From positions 1-64,000 of the forward strand of contig NZ_JAKNQH010000007.1 of assembly GCF_022662305.1 (NCBI RefSeq): a stretch of 64,000 nucleotides of DNA, written 5' to 3'. The notes beneath the pieces were generated by a model. That model saw only the letters and a list, made by a program, of their open reading frames with translations. It did no database searches and was not told the origin of the DNA. Positions 1 through 9,140 of this stretch are shown piece after piece (positions within the stretch are counted from its first letter, which is position 1; the number at the start of each line of letters is the position of its first letter). Origin of the DNA: Sphingomonas sp. BAUL-RG-20F-R05-02. GTDB lineage: Bacteria; Pseudomonadota; Alphaproteobacteria; Sphingomonadales; Sphingomonadaceae. Both the position numbers and the translations under genes were made by a program.

Positions 1-639
1 ACCAAGCCGCCATTCCGAACCGGCTTCTAAACGGCGGTATCTGTCAAATGCCGACGTTCAGCGTTTGCTCCTCTGATCTCATTGGCCGACTAAGATAGGG
101 CCGGCTTCGGTCTTTCCGGGTTAAGACTGGGAATTGGGAAAGCCGAGTTCTAGGCACGCCAATGGTTGGGTCAGTGCTCTGCCACCGAAAAACTGGACCG
201 CTTTTATCTTAGATCTGCCGTTGCAGCTGACGGGTTCGGGCTACATGCATCCCCTGATCCAGGGGATGCATGTAGCCGCAGAGAATTCGACTAGATCGGC
301 ACGCAATCCTGTCCGGGATCAAAACGAATTTCCGACGCCACGCCGATCAAATTGAACCCCGTCATCGACGAGCCGCATCACTGCGCGATGGTCGCTCAAA
401 GGTGGTGCAGAATTCACATGGAGAGCGACCTACCGCTTCAAGGTATCTGCTCTGCTCAAGCCCAGTGGCAACGACGTTACGGTACAACTGCCGACCTATA
501 AGTTTACCGGCTGATCGACGACGTGCAGCCTGACGCGGGGGAGGTCGCGCAGACGGCCGGGTTGACCTATACCACGACGCTCCACCCCGCCCTTCCGACT
601 CGGCTTGCCCGATGCGATTATAGCATATGGTTGGCGGGA
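1..639. other. Region without a supportable gene, downstream of the GH3 gene
   Basis: No open frame here looks like a gene with a start and a ribosome binding site. A short plus-strand frame ending with TGA near 512 reads as a plausible beta-rich C-terminus (it ends TYKFTG), but it has no start codon and is closed upstream by a stop at 353-355, so at most it is a gene remnant. The only clear structure is the perfect hairpin at 239-277. The convergent GH3 gene ends at 640. Confidence 0.5.
239..277. repeat. Perfect 18-bp inverted repeat with a 3-nt loop
   Basis: The arms at 239-256 and 260-277 are exactly complementary and are separated only by ATC. Each arm contains the palindrome ATGCAT. No T-run follows, so it does not look like a standard intrinsic terminator for either strand. 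It sits in a gene-free stretch about 360 bp beyond the end of the GH3 gene. It could be a recombination or IS-end remnant or a stable RNA hairpin; the sequence alone does not decide. Confidence 0.85.
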
Positions 640-3018
640 CTACGCCCTGACCGGGTCGAAAAGCAATCTGATCGGTAGATCATCCGCCGCAAAGCCTACC
701 GACAACCCAATGTTTGTCAGGCTCTGCCAACCATCAGCCCAACTGCGGAGGGCGCGGGGCTCCAGCGCGACTTCCACGTTCCCAGTGGCTTCCCCCGCCA
801 AAAATGCCTTGGCGAACCCGACCAATGCGAATTCGGGGCTGTGGCGATAGACCTGCACGACGACATGACCGGCGCGTGCCGAGCGATTGGTCACGCACGC
901 GTGAACGACAAAATCGCCGATCCGTGCTGCATCAAGCGTGAAGCGCGTATAACCGAAGCCGCTGCCGAACCCGTGCAGCGGGGCGATGCCGCGCATCGCG
1001 AGTCCGCGATAGCCGATGCGAACACCGTCCTCGTAGACGAGCTTGCCGGACGCATCCGGTGCCAGCGCCAGTGCGGGGTAGTCAGCCTCATCGCGCGCGA
1101 GGGTTACCGGCAAGCGCCCGCCCGGCTCGCGGTCGCCAGCGAGAACCTCGGCAAGCGCGCGGCCGAACTCCTGACCGGGATACCATGCCACCAGAAAAGC
1201 GGGCGCGGTCTCGGCGAAGGTGGCGTCAAACGCGTGGCCGACGTTGGTGACGATCACCACGCGCGGATTGGCCGCAAGCACCGCGTGGGCGAGCGCGAGC
1301 TGCGCTTCCGGCAGTCGGGTGTCGGCACGATCCTTGCTCTCGACGCTGGCGTCGGAGGTTTCGCCGAGGATCAGGAACACGGTGTCCGCCGCTTCCGCCG
1401 CCGCCACGGCGCGCACCAGCATCTCCTCGGGCGTTATCGGCCCGCGTACGCCGAACCACAGTCCTTGCACGCGGGCGGGCTGATGGCGGAACTCCACCTC
1501 GACCAGCACGGATCGGCCGGCTTCGAGCGTGACGGCGACACTGTCGGCCTCGCCACTCTTGAGGCGCCCCATCACATCGGACGCGGCGACGGTCTCGTCA
1601 TGGCGCAGCACCTCGCCGCCATCGACGCGCATACGCACCGCGCCGGTCGCGCCGAGGTAGAAGATATGCTCGCCATCTCTCTCGGGGCGATACCAGCCAG
1701 ATGCGCGGATGCCGGCGGGGCGATCCCACGCGCCCTGATCGTGTACGCCGACGAACCAAACCAGCGAATTGGTCGCGCGCGTTTCGCTGTGGCGCGGCGT
1801 GCCGGTGAAGCTGTCGTCGTCGAAATAGTCGAGCGTCATGCCGACGGCGCCGTCGCCGAGGTCGCGCGCCGGTGTCACCGGCATGGCGGGCAAGCGCGGC
1901 TGCGGATCAACGCCGGGTTCGTAGAGGATCGTCGCACCGGCGAAGCGCGCGCGGATCGCGTCAAGTGGGCGCAGCGCGTCGGGCTTGACCGCGATCTTGG
2001 CGAAGGTGCCGCCCTGGTAGCACGGTGCAGCGGCGTTGGGGCCGATCACCGCGATCGTGCCGGCGCGGGCAGGATCGAGCGGCAGAAGATCGTCATTGTT
2101 GCGCAGCAGCACGAAGCCGGCCGCTGCGGCCTCGACGAGCAGAGCCTCGGCATCTTCGACATCGGTCGTATCTCCGGCGGAGGCAAACCGCGCCGCGAAG
2201 GTGGCTACGCGCGCCGCGGCATCGGCTACGCGCGCCTGCGGCACGTCGCCACTCGCGACCGCGGCATCGGCGTGCGCGCCGAGGAAGCGCGCAGGGCCGG
2301 GCATCTCAAGATCGAGGCCGGCGTTGAGCGTCGGCGCGGTGGTGTGCGTGCCGAACCAGTCGCTCATCAGGACGCCGGCAAAGCCCCACTCGCCTTTCAC
2401 GATGTCGGTGATGACATGGTGCTGCTCGGCGCACCACGATCCGTTGACGCGGTTGTACGCGGTCAGCATCCCGCCAGCGCCCGCCGCCGCGGCATATTCA
2501 AACGGCAGCAGATACACTTCGCGCAAGGCCCGCTCGTCCACCACGATGTCAATCGTGTCGCGCTGGGTTTCGCTATCGTTGCAGACGAGATGCTTGGTCA
2601 CCGAGGCTACGCCGGTGGACTGCAGCCCAGTCGCCCAGGCCGCGCCCGCCACGCCGGTGAGCATCGGGTCTTCCGAGAAATATTCGAAGGCACGGCCGGC
2701 GAGCGGACTACGCGCGAGGTTGACGTTGGGCGCGAGCACCGCCTGCACGCCGCGCGCCACCGCATCGCCGCCGACCAGCGCGCCGACCCGCGCGATCAGG
2801 CCGAGATCCCAGCTCGCGCCGAGCGCAATTGGGCATGGCGTCAGCAGCGATACGTCGCGCTCGTCCACGCGGCCGCTGGCGATCCCCATCGGGCCATCCG
2901 CCATGGTGATCGATCGCACGCCAAGCGCGGGCACTTCGTGCGTCGACCACATCGATGCGCCAGCGGTGAACAATGCCTGTTCGTCCAGCGGCAGCGTGGT
3001 GATGTCGGGTGCGTTCAT
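640..3018 (-). CDS. Glycoside hydrolase family 3 beta-glycosidase with PA14 insert
   Basis: The 792-residue protein is predicted to hydrolyse terminal beta-linked sugars with retention. The GH3 N-terminal barrel covers roughly residues 1-300, and the nucleophile is Asp220 in the motif VLMSDWFG. A PA14-type beta domain is inserted at about 385-525, followed by the rest of the GH3 C-terminal domain (GETSDASVESKDR) and a fibronectin-III-like tail. The length and PA14 insert are typical of the larger GH3 enzymes. No signal peptide is visible, so it probably acts in the cytoplasm. The start overlaps the stop of the FMN reductase by four bases (ATGA), so it is the last gene of a three-gene minus-strand operon with that reductase and an LLM monooxygenase. 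Glucoside specificity is inferred from the family only. Confidence 0.9.
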   Translation of the reverse strand: MNAPDITTLPLDEQALFTAGASMWSTHEVPALGVRSITMADGPMGIASGRVDERDVSLLTPCPIALGASWDLGLIARVGALVGGDAVARGVQAVLAPNVNLARSPLAGRAFEYFSEDPMLTGVAGAAWATGLQSTGVASVTKHLVCNDSETQRDTIDIVVDERALREVYLLPFEYAAAAGAGGMLTAYNRVNGSWCAEQHHVITDIVKGEWGFAGVLMSDWFGTHTTAPTLNAGLDLEMPGPARFLGAHADAAVASGDVPQARVADAAARVATFAARFASAGDTTDVEDAEALLVEAAAAGFVLLRNNDDLLPLDPARAGTIAVIGPNAAAPCYQGGTFAKIAVKPDALRPLDAIRARFAGATILYEPGVDPQPRLPAMPVTPARDLGDGAVGMTLDYFDDDSFTGTPRHSETRATNSLVWFVGVHDQGAWDRPAGIRASGWYRPERDGEHIFYLGATGAVRMRVDGGEVLRHDETVAASDVMGRLKSGEADSVAVTLEAGRSVLVEVEFRHQPARVQGLWFGVRGPITPEEMLVRAVAAAEAADTVFLILGETSDASVESKDRADTRLPEAQLALAHAVLAANPRVVIVTNVGHAFDATFAETAPAFLVAWYPGQEFGRALAEVLAGDREPGGRLPVTLARDEADYPALALAPDASGKLVYEDGVRIGYRGLAMRGIAPLHGFGSGFGYTRFTLDAARIGDFVVHACVTNRSARAGHVVVQVYRHSPEFALVGFAKAFLAGEATGNVEVALEPRALRSWADGWQSLTNIGLSVGFAADDLPIRLLFDPVRA

Positions 3019-3581
3019 GCCGCCGTCTCCAGTGCAAAGGCCATCAGGTGCGCGGCCTGAAGTTCGATCTGCGCGGCGACGCCTGCGTCGGCGACCGACC
3101 CATCCGCCGCGAACGGCTTCTGCTCGACAGAGTTGATCGCGATCCCCGCCGGCGTCGGCCAGCCGCGCATCGCGTGGACGATGCCGCGCAAAGCGGCGAG
3201 CGTTACCCCGCCCGCCTGCCAGCCCGCCGCCGAGACGATCAGCCCGACCGGACGGCCATCGAAATAGGGCCGTGCATCGCCGCGAATATCCTCAAGCAGG
3301 TCGATCGCGTTCTTGACCAGCCCCGACACGCCGCCGTGATAACCGGGCGAGCCGATCACGATCGCATCGGCACCGCGCACCGCCTCGACCAGCGCGCGCT
3401 CGGCATCGTTGCGCGTCTGGCTTTCCGCATTGAAATGCGGCAGCGCGGCAAGCGCGGGGCCGTCGAACATCTCCGTCTCCGCCCCCCGCCGCGCGCAGGC
3501 GGCGAGCACGGCGCGCACCAGCAATTCGCTCGACGATCCGCTGCGCAGCGTGCCGCCGATGCCGACCACCCGCTTCGCCAT
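3015..3581 (-). CDS. NADPH-dependent FMN reductase family protein
   Basis: This 188-residue flavodoxin-fold protein has an N-terminal phosphate-binding loop (GTLRSGSSS, about residues 10-18) and a second flavin-contact segment GSPGYHGGVSG around residues 80-90, as in the SsuE/ArsH-type NAD(P)H:FMN reductases. It probably supplies reduced flavin to the LLM monooxygenase encoded just upstream. The chosen ATG overlaps that gene's TAA by one base (TAATG), and its own stop overlaps the GH3 start (ATGA), so translation of all three is likely coupled. A longer frame upstream exists but lies inside the monooxygenase gene. The partner assignment is inference from position and family. Confidence 0.85.
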   Translation of the reverse strand: MAKRVVGIGGTLRSGSSSELLVRAVLAACARRGAETEMFDGPALAALPHFNAESQTRNDAERALVEAVRGADAIVIGSPGYHGGVSGLVKNAIDLLEDIRGDARPYFDGRPVGLIVSAAGWQAGGVTLAALRGIVHAMRGWPTPAGIAINSVEQKPFAADGSVADAGVAAQIELQAAHLMAFALETAA

Positions 3582-4687
3582 TACGCACCCCCGCGCAGTT
3601 CGGGTATCACCCGCGTGGAGAGCAGATCGACCGTCTGGTTGCCGAGCCGCAACCGTTCGTCGGTCAACGGCCCGGTAAGCGTGCCGCACAGGATGTTGCC
3701 GATGCCCAGCTCCGCATAGGGCCGCAGATGTTCGACCACCGTCTCGGGCGAACCGTACAGGCACCAGGTGCCGATCCAGTCCTCGGTCAGCGCATCGGGC
3801 GTGCGGTCGGTCTTCTTGTTGGCGCCGTCGCTCTCGGCCTGCGCGTTGAACGCGGCCTCGCGCTCGATCGCGTCCTGATAGGCGCGCAGGATCGTCATCA
3901 TCTCGTCGCGCGCCTGCTCGTCGGTTTCGGCGACGTGGACGAGCTGGTAGGTGTGCGTCGACCACGACAGCGCATCGCGCACCACTTCGGCGGAATGGCC
4001 GGCGGCCTCCAGCATGTCGCGGTAGATTTTGAAATATTTGCTGACATGCTCCATCGGCGCGGTGCCGCCGATCTTGGGCGGCGTGAAGGCGGGGATGAAC
4101 GCGGGCCAGCCGTTCTCCGCAGCGCGGCGTGCGCTGGTTTCCTTCATCGCCACCGGCATCAACCGCGCGTGGCCGGGGGTGTAGGCCGCCGGTGCGATCC
4201 GTTGCAGCACGCGACCCTTATGCGGCCCGTTGTCGATCTCGACCGCCGGATCCTCCATCCGTTTCGCCCAAAGCTGCTCGGCGATTTCGAGGTTGCGCTC
4301 GGACACCGCCGACGCCTCCTTGTAGGTGACGCCGAAGCCGATCATCTCCTCAGGCGTGGTGCCCGAGCCAATGCCGACCAGCAGCTTGCCGTCGGTCAAC
4401 TGGTCGAGGATGTTGATCCGCTCGACAAAGCGCACCGGGTGGTGGAGCGGCACCGACGTGACCGAAAAGCCGAAGTGCATGTGCGGCAGCTTCGCGGCGA
4501 GGTACGCCGCAAACATGTAGCTGTCGCTGGCGATCGGCATATAGCCGTTGAAATGATGGTCCGGCATGAAGATTGCCTCGAAACCGCGTTCGGCCGCGTA
4601 CAGCGCGTGTGCTTCGAGATTGCGGATCAGCGGGCGATCCTCGTCAGGCGCCATCGAGCGACCGTTCAAAAAGACTGAAAAACGCAT
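3581..4687 (-). CDS. LLM-class flavin-dependent monooxygenase
   Basis: This 368-residue protein belongs to the bacterial luciferase-like family: a TIM barrel beginning MRFSVFLNGRS, with the typical segments MPDHHFNGY, LDQLTDGKLLVGIGSG (about residues 95-110) and a C-terminal GSPETVVEHL. Such enzymes use FMNH2 and oxygen to oxidise organic substrates, and the adjacent flavin reductase fits a two-component system. The chosen ATG has a strong GGGGAGGAC ribosome site; an upstream extension to 4957 would run through the divergent promoter and is rejected. The gene is first in the LLM-reductase-GH3 operon and divergent from the Gfo/Idh/MocA gene. The substrate is unknown; an aromatic or keto-sugar intermediate is possible. 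Confidence 0.88.
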   Translation of the reverse strand: MRFSVFLNGRSMAPDEDRPLIRNLEAHALYAAERGFEAIFMPDHHFNGYMPIASDSYMFAAYLAAKLPHMHFGFSVTSVPLHHPVRFVERINILDQLTDGKLLVGIGSGTTPEEMIGFGVTYKEASAVSERNLEIAEQLWAKRMEDPAVEIDNGPHKGRVLQRIAPAAYTPGHARLMPVAMKETSARRAAENGWPAFIPAFTPPKIGGTAPMEHVSKYFKIYRDMLEAAGHSAEVVRDALSWSTHTYQLVHVAETDEQARDEMMTILRAYQDAIEREAAFNAQAESDGANKKTDRTPDALTEDWIGTWCLYGSPETVVEHLRPYAELGIGNILCGTLTGPLTDERLRLGNQTVDLLSTRVIPELRGGA

Positions 4688-4804
4688 CTTGTCCTCCCCG
4701 CACCATTCGTGCTTCAGTGCCTTGCCATAACTAGAACCATAATTCTGCTTTGTGCAATGCCTTTCTGGCGTGGGATTGCAAAACGGCATCGCGGGAGAGG
4801 CGAC
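4688..4804. promoter_or_regulatory. Divergent promoter region of the LLM and Gfo/Idh/MocA operons
   Basis: The 117-bp gap separates two divergent operons and is AT-richer than its surroundings. It contains the inverted repeat AGAA-N6-TTCT near 4733-4746. On the minus strand a TTGCAC/CTAGTT pair with 17-bp spacing could serve as -35/-10 for the LLM operon and overlaps that repeat. The segment AGAATTATGGTTCT resembles, imperfectly, the promoter element found upstream of the TonB receptor and GMC operons. Assignment as an operator is inference. Confidence 0.5.
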
Positions 4805-5920
4805 ATGCGACGATTGCGGATGGCGATGGTGGGCGGTGGTCCCGGTTCCTTCATCGGGCCGGTGCACCGCATCGCCGCCGAACTCGACCGGGAGATCGAG
4901 CTGGTAGCGGGCGCGTTCAGCAGCGATCCGGCGCGGTCGGCGGAGGCCGGGCGGCACTACCGGATCGACCCCGCCCGCGCCTACGCGTCAGTGGATGCGA
5001 TGCTGGCGGGTGAACGCGGCCGCGAGGACGGTGCCGATTTCGTCGCGATCACCTCGCCCAACCACCATCATCTGCCGGCGGCGCGTGCCGCGCTGGCGGC
5101 GGGGCTGCCGGTGTTGAGCGACAAGCCCGCTACCGCTACGCTCGCCGAGGCGCAGGCGCTGGTCGAGGATGTCGCACAGGCCGCCGTGCCTTACGGCCTG
5201 ACCTACACCTATTCGGGCTATCCGCTGGTGCGAGAGGCACGGACGCGTGTCGCGGCGGGGGCGCTTGGCACGATCCGCAAGGTAATGGTCGAATATCCGC
5301 AAGGCTGGCTCGCCGAAGCGGCGACCGGCAAGCAGGCGGAATGGCGGCTCGACCCGACCCGCGCCGGGCTGGGCGGCTGCATCGCCGACATCGGCAGCCA
5401 CGCCTTTCACCTCGCCGAGTTCGTGACCGGGCAGCGGGTGACGCGGCTGCTGGCCGATCTCGGCACGGTGGTGGCGGGCCGCACGCTCGACGACGATTGC
5501 CAGGTGCTGTTACGCTTCGAGGGCGGTGCGCGCGGGTGCCTGCTCGCCTCGCAGATCATGCTGGGCGAACGCAACGGCCTGCGGCTGCGGGTTTACGGCG
5601 ATGCGGGGGCGCTCGACTGGCGCCAGGAAGACCCGAACCGGCTGACGCTGCATCACCTCGACGGCCGCACGGAGATCGTGCAGGCCGGCGATGCTGCCCT
5701 GGGGCCGGCGGCGAAGGCGGCGAGCCGCACGCCGGGCGGTCACCCGGAGGGCTATTTGGAGGCATTCGCCAACCTGTACCGCGATTTCGCGCGGCAGTTG
5801 CGCGGTGAGCCCGGTTCGCTGGTGCCAGGCATTGTCGACGGCCTGCGCGGCATGGCGTTCATCACCACCGCGGTCACCGCCAGCCGCGACGATGCCGGCT
5901 GGGTCGACCTCATCGTTTAG
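4805..5920 (+). CDS. Gfo/Idh/MocA family NAD(P)-dependent oxidoreductase
   Basis: This 371-residue protein has an N-terminal Rossmann fold (GGGPGSFIG, residues 10-18) and the family's catalytic-lysine motif as SDKP (Lys107), followed by a GFO/IDH/MocA C-terminal alpha/beta domain. Family members oxidise or reduce sugars and sugar derivatives, often at C3. The chosen ATG follows GGGAGAGG; an upstream in-frame start at 4709 lies in the divergent promoter and is not used. It is followed at 13 bp by a sugar isomerase and then a GH1 enzyme, a set often seen in catabolism of keto-glycosides. A role in redox conversion of a 3-keto sugar is inference. Confidence 0.88.
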   Translation: MRRLRMAMVGGGPGSFIGPVHRIAAELDREIELVAGAFSSDPARSAEAGRHYRIDPARAYASVDAMLAGERGREDGADFVAITSPNHHHLPAARAALAAGLPVLSDKPATATLAEAQALVEDVAQAAVPYGLTYTYSGYPLVREARTRVAAGALGTIRKVMVEYPQGWLAEAATGKQAEWRLDPTRAGLGGCIADIGSHAFHLAEFVTGQRVTRLLADLGTVVAGRTLDDDCQVLLRFEGGARGCLLASQIMLGERNGLRLRVYGDAGALDWRQEDPNRLTLHHLDGRTEIVQAGDAALGPAAKAASRTPGGHPEGYLEAFANLYRDFARQLRGEPGSLVPGIVDGLRGMAFITTAVTASRDDAGWVDLIV

Positions 5921-5933
5921 GAGACGCAAACCC

Positions 5934-6986
5934 ATGCGCACCATCAAAGGCCCAGGCATCTTTCTCGCGCAGTTCGCCGGTGACGCTGCACCGTTCGACA
6001 GCCTCGACGGGATCGCGGACTGGGCGGCCGGGCTCGGCTACAAGGGCGTGCAGATTCCGAGTTGGGACGCGCGGCTGTTCGATCTCGCGGCAGCGGCCGA
6101 CAGCAAGGATTACTGCGACGACATCGCCGGTCGCCTGGCGGAACGTGGTCTCGTCATCACCGAATTATCGACGCATCTGCAAGGGCAGCTCGTCGCGGTG
6201 CACCCTGCCTATGACGCGCAGTTCGATGCGTTCGCCGCACCGCATGTGCGCGGCGATCCGGCGGCGCGGCAACGCTGGGCGGTCGAGCAACTCGGGCTGG
6301 CTGCGCGCGCCAGCCGCAACCTTGGCCTCGCCGCGCACGCGACGTTTTCGGGCGCACTGGCCTGGCCGTATTTCTATCCGTGGCCGCAGCGCCCGGCGGG
6401 GCTGGTCGAGGATGCGTTCGACGAACTGGCGCGGCGCTGGCGGCCGATCCTCGACAGGTTCGAGGACAACGGCGTCGATCTCGCCTTCGAAATCCATCCC
6501 GGCGAGGATCTGCATGACGGCGTGACGTTCGAGATGTTCCTCGACCGGGTCGGCGGCCATGCCCGCGCCAATATGCTGTACGATCCCAGCCATTTCGTGC
6601 TGCAACAGCTCGACTATCTGGCATTCCTCGACATCTATAACGCGCGGGTGAAGTGCTTCCACGTCAAGGATGCGGAGTTCACGCCGAGCGGGCGATCGGG
6701 CGTATACGGCGGTTACCAGAGCTGGGTCGACCGACCGGGGCGGTTCCGCTCGCTCGGTGACGGGCAGGTCGATTTCAAGGCAATCTTCTCGAAGATGGCG
6801 CAATATGATTTCCCCGGCTGGGCGGTGCTCGAATGGGAATGCGCGCTGAAACACCCCGAACAGGGCGCGGCCGAGGGTGCGCCGTTCATCGCCGACCATA
6901 TCATCTGCGTGACCGAACGCGCGTTCGACGACTTTGCAGCAGGGGGCGCCGACCGTGCGCTCAACGCGCGTTTGATGGGGATTTGA
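5934..6986 (+). CDS. Sugar phosphate isomerase/epimerase (xylose isomerase-like TIM barrel)
   Basis: This 350-residue protein is of the AP-endonuclease-2 / xylose-isomerase-like TIM-barrel family. Probable metal ligands lie in FEIHPGED, YDPSHF, CFHVKDAE and VLEWEC, in the usual order. It begins with an ATG preceded by TAGGAGACG; the in-frame upstream extension would overlap the previous gene by 240 bp and is rejected. It sits between the Gfo/Idh/MocA gene (13 bp upstream) and the GH1 gene (1 bp downstream), so the three are probably one operon. Likely substrates are keto- or aldo-sugars made by the neighbouring dehydrogenase. No signal peptide is present. Confidence 0.87.
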   Translation: MRTIKGPGIFLAQFAGDAAPFDSLDGIADWAAGLGYKGVQIPSWDARLFDLAAAADSKDYCDDIAGRLAERGLVITELSTHLQGQLVAVHPAYDAQFDAFAAPHVRGDPAARQRWAVEQLGLAARASRNLGLAAHATFSGALAWPYFYPWPQRPAGLVEDAFDELARRWRPILDRFEDNGVDLAFEIHPGEDLHDGVTFEMFLDRVGGHARANMLYDPSHFVLQQLDYLAFLDIYNARVKCFHVKDAEFTPSGRSGVYGGYQSWVDRPGRFRSLGDGQVDFKAIFSKMAQYDFPGWAVLEWECALKHPEQGAAEGAPFIADHIICVTERAFDDFAAGGADRALNARLMGI

Positions 6987-6987
6987 C

Positions 6988-8325
6988 ATGACCGCCACGA
7001 TCCACCGCCGCACCCTGATCGCCGCCGGCGCCGCCGCCATCGCCGCCCCTGCGCTCGCTGCCTCTGCCCTTGCTGCCAAGCCGGGCGATGGGCGGTTCCC
7101 AAAAGGCTTCCTGTGGGGCGCCGCCACCGCCGCGCATCAGGTCGAGGGCAACAACGTCAACAGCGATCTGTGGGCGGTCGAGCATGTCACGCCGACCGCG
7201 TATAGCGAGCCATCGTGCGATGCCGCCAACAGCTTCGCGCTGTGGCCGACCGATCTCGATCTGGTGCGGAACATGGGCCTCAACAGCTATCGCTTCAGCC
7301 AGGAATGGGCGCGGATCGAGCCGGTCGAGGGCCAGTTCTCGATCGCGATGCTCGACCATTACAAGGCGATGATCGCCGGGTGCCGCGCGCGCGGGCTGAC
7401 GCCGCTGGTGACGTTCAATCATTTCACCACGCCGCGCTGGTTCGCCGCCTCGGGCGGGTGGAGCAATGCGCAGTCACCGTCGCTGTTCGCGCGCTTTTGC
7501 GAACGGGCCGCCCGCCACCTCGCCGCTGACATCGGCTATGCCACTACGCTCAACGAACCGAACCTCAGCGGGCTGCTCGGCATCGTGCTGCCGCCGGGCA
7601 TCGGCGACCGGCTGATGGCGACCGACCGCGCGATGGGCGAGGCGGCGGCGCGCGCGTACGGCGTGGCGCAGTTCAACCCCGGCAACGCGCTGTGGATCGC
7701 CGATCCGGCGCGGGTGCAGGCCAACATGCTCGCCGCGCACGCCGCCGGGCGCGCCGCGATCAAAAATGTGCGGCCCGACCTGCCGGTCGGGGTCAGCCTC
7801 GCGATCATCGACGATCAGGCGGTGGGGCGCGATTCGATGCGCGATGCGATGCGCGCGAAACTGTATCTGCCGTGGCTGGAGGCGGCGCGGACCTGCGATT
7901 TCGTCGGCGTGCAGAACTACACGCGCTCGCTGTGGGATGCGCGCGGGCGGATGCCGGTGCCGGCCGGCGCGCCGGTCAACGATGCCGGTGAGGAGATCTA
8001 CCCCGCCTCGCTTGCCGGTGCCGTGCGCTATGCCTATTCGGTGGCGAAGGTGCCGGTGATCGTCACCGAACACGGCATCAACACCGCCGACGATGGCCCG
8101 CGCCAGCGGCTGATCCCCGCCGCGCTCACCGAACTCGCCCGCGCGATCGACGATGGCGTGCCGGTGCGGGGCTATATGCACTGGTCACTGATCGACAATT
8201 TCGAATGGGTGTTCGGCTACGGCCCGAAGTTCGGCCTGCACAGCCTCGACCGCACCACCTTCGCACGCACGCCCAAGCCGAGCGCCGCGATCCTCGGCAC
8301 GATCGCACGGCGCAACGCGGTCTAG
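6988..8325 (+). CDS. Exported glycoside hydrolase family 1 beta-glucosidase
   Basis: The 445-residue GH1 TIM barrel has its acid/base at Glu190 (TLNEPN) and nucleophile at Glu361 (VTEHGIN, a variant of the usual TENG). The N-terminal sequence with HRRTLIAAGAAA followed by an Ala-rich stretch ending ALAA is a Tat-like signal peptide, so the enzyme probably acts in the periplasm. The substrate-recognition start FPKGFLWGAATAAHQVEG is canonical. The start codon lies one base after the isomerase stop, which indicates translational coupling. Expected activity is hydrolysis of beta-glucosides such as phenolic O-glucosides; the aglycone is not determined by sequence. Confidence 0.9.
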   Translation: MTATIHRRTLIAAGAAAIAAPALAASALAAKPGDGRFPKGFLWGAATAAHQVEGNNVNSDLWAVEHVTPTAYSEPSCDAANSFALWPTDLDLVRNMGLNSYRFSQEWARIEPVEGQFSIAMLDHYKAMIAGCRARGLTPLVTFNHFTTPRWFAASGGWSNAQSPSLFARFCERAARHLAADIGYATTLNEPNLSGLLGIVLPPGIGDRLMATDRAMGEAAARAYGVAQFNPGNALWIADPARVQANMLAAHAAGRAAIKNVRPDLPVGVSLAIIDDQAVGRDSMRDAMRAKLYLPWLEAARTCDFVGVQNYTRSLWDARGRMPVPAGAPVNDAGEEIYPASLAGAVRYAYSVAKVPVIVTEHGINTADDGPRQRLIPAALTELARAIDDGVPVRGYMHWSLIDNFEWVFGYGPKFGLHSLDRTTFARTPKPSAAILGTIARRNAV

Positions 8326-8348
8326 CGCGCGTTGAGGCGGAGCAGCGC

Positions 8349-9132
8349 TTAGAAGTCGTTGAAGGTGAGGCGGGTGTCGAGCTGGTCGAACACCCGCACC
8401 ATCCGCCCGGGGACGACCTCCCCGTAATGGCCATCGTCACCGATCCGCCGCGCTGGAAGATCGGCATAGTGGCTGCTCTCCGTCGAGATCGCCGACAGCA
8501 GCACCAGCGGACTGTTGCCGAGCGGCCAAGTCGCCGAGCGTCACGAAGGACGGTGTCGTGGTGAATTGTTCGTACAGCCAGCGCGCGAACGGCGAGATCG
8601 GGCGAAGATCGGCGCCCAGCGCGGCGATCGACACCTGCATCTGGCGGTAGGCGGGCTGCGGCACCTGCCAGCGTGGCACGCGGCTTTCCTCGACAACGTA
8701 ACGCGCGGCCGCCGTGTCGACCGCGAGGTTATATTCTCAGCCACCCGCCGGGTACCCGCCGCCGGCGATCCAGATCAGCGTCATCCGCTTGGCGATATCG
8801 GGCGCGAGCCGCAGCGCGGCGGATCAACTCCGAAGCCGTTTCGCGCCCGGCCGCCGCGCTGCGCCCTGCGAGCGCGGCATCGGCAAGCTTGGGATCGACG
8901 GCGGAACTCGTCACCAGCGTCACGCGGGTCTCGGGCGTGAGCAACTGATGCGCCAGCGCGGCAAGACCGTCGGGATCGCCGGCGAAGTCATTGTCGACGA
9001 TCACGCGCGCGCTCGGTCGCTGCGGGATCATCCGCGCGACCTGCGCCACCGCGCGACCGCGCGACCGCGCGACCGCGCGACCGCGCGACGCGCCGTCGCG
9101 ATACCCACGCCACCTAGCAACAGCAATGAACG
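8349..9132 (-). pseudogene. Decayed nucleoside hydrolase-like gene
   Basis: Conceptual translation gives a Tat-like leader (IDRRSLLLLGG) and a typical nucleoside-hydrolase metal site, VIVDNDFAGDPDGLAALAHQ. It continues through MTLIWIAGGGYP, SPFARWLYEQF and GNSPLVLLSAIS, and ends TRLTFNDF with TAA at 8349-8351. The frame is broken by a shift near 8812-8820, an in-frame TGA at 8737-8739 and a second shift near 8520-8530, and the expected start codon reads ATA. An 8-bp tandem repeat lies in the leader region. It is the last, dead member of the minus-strand operon that starts with the MFS transporter at 13336. Family members act on N-glycosidic bonds; the gene is very unlikely to be functional here. 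Confidence 0.8.
9051..9090. repeat. 8-bp tandem repeat, about five copies of GCGCGACC
   Basis: Four exact copies of GCGCGACC are followed by a fifth that differs in its last base. The unit is not a multiple of three, so each gain or loss of a copy shifts the reading frame of the nucleoside hydrolase-like gene it lies in, close to the signal-peptide cleavage region. This is the layout of a slipped-strand phase-variable locus, although the gene also carries other inactivating lesions. Confidence 0.85.
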
Positions 9133-9140
9133 CCTATCGA

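Noticed and set aside
356..512. Possible gene tail ending TYKFTG
   Set aside because: No start codon, only about 50 codons, closed by an upstream stop; noted only as a possible remnant.
841..3060. A 739-codon plus-strand open frame
   Set aside because: It is antisense to the GH3 gene, rich in Arg/Gly/Ala with no domain pattern; high GC leaves such frames open by chance.
4709..4804. Upstream extension of the Gfo/Idh/MocA protein
   Set aside because: It would use the divergent promoter region, and the downstream ATG has a strong GGGAGAGG site and matches the family N-terminus.
8729..9049. Separate small genes in the 8.35-9.13 kb stretch
   Set aside because: The pieces join into one nucleoside hydrolase-like protein when two frameshifts and a stop are corrected, so it was called a pseudogene.
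9051..9090. Tandem repeat considered as a CRISPR-like array
   Set aside because: Units are 8 bp and contiguous, with no spacers and no cas genes.
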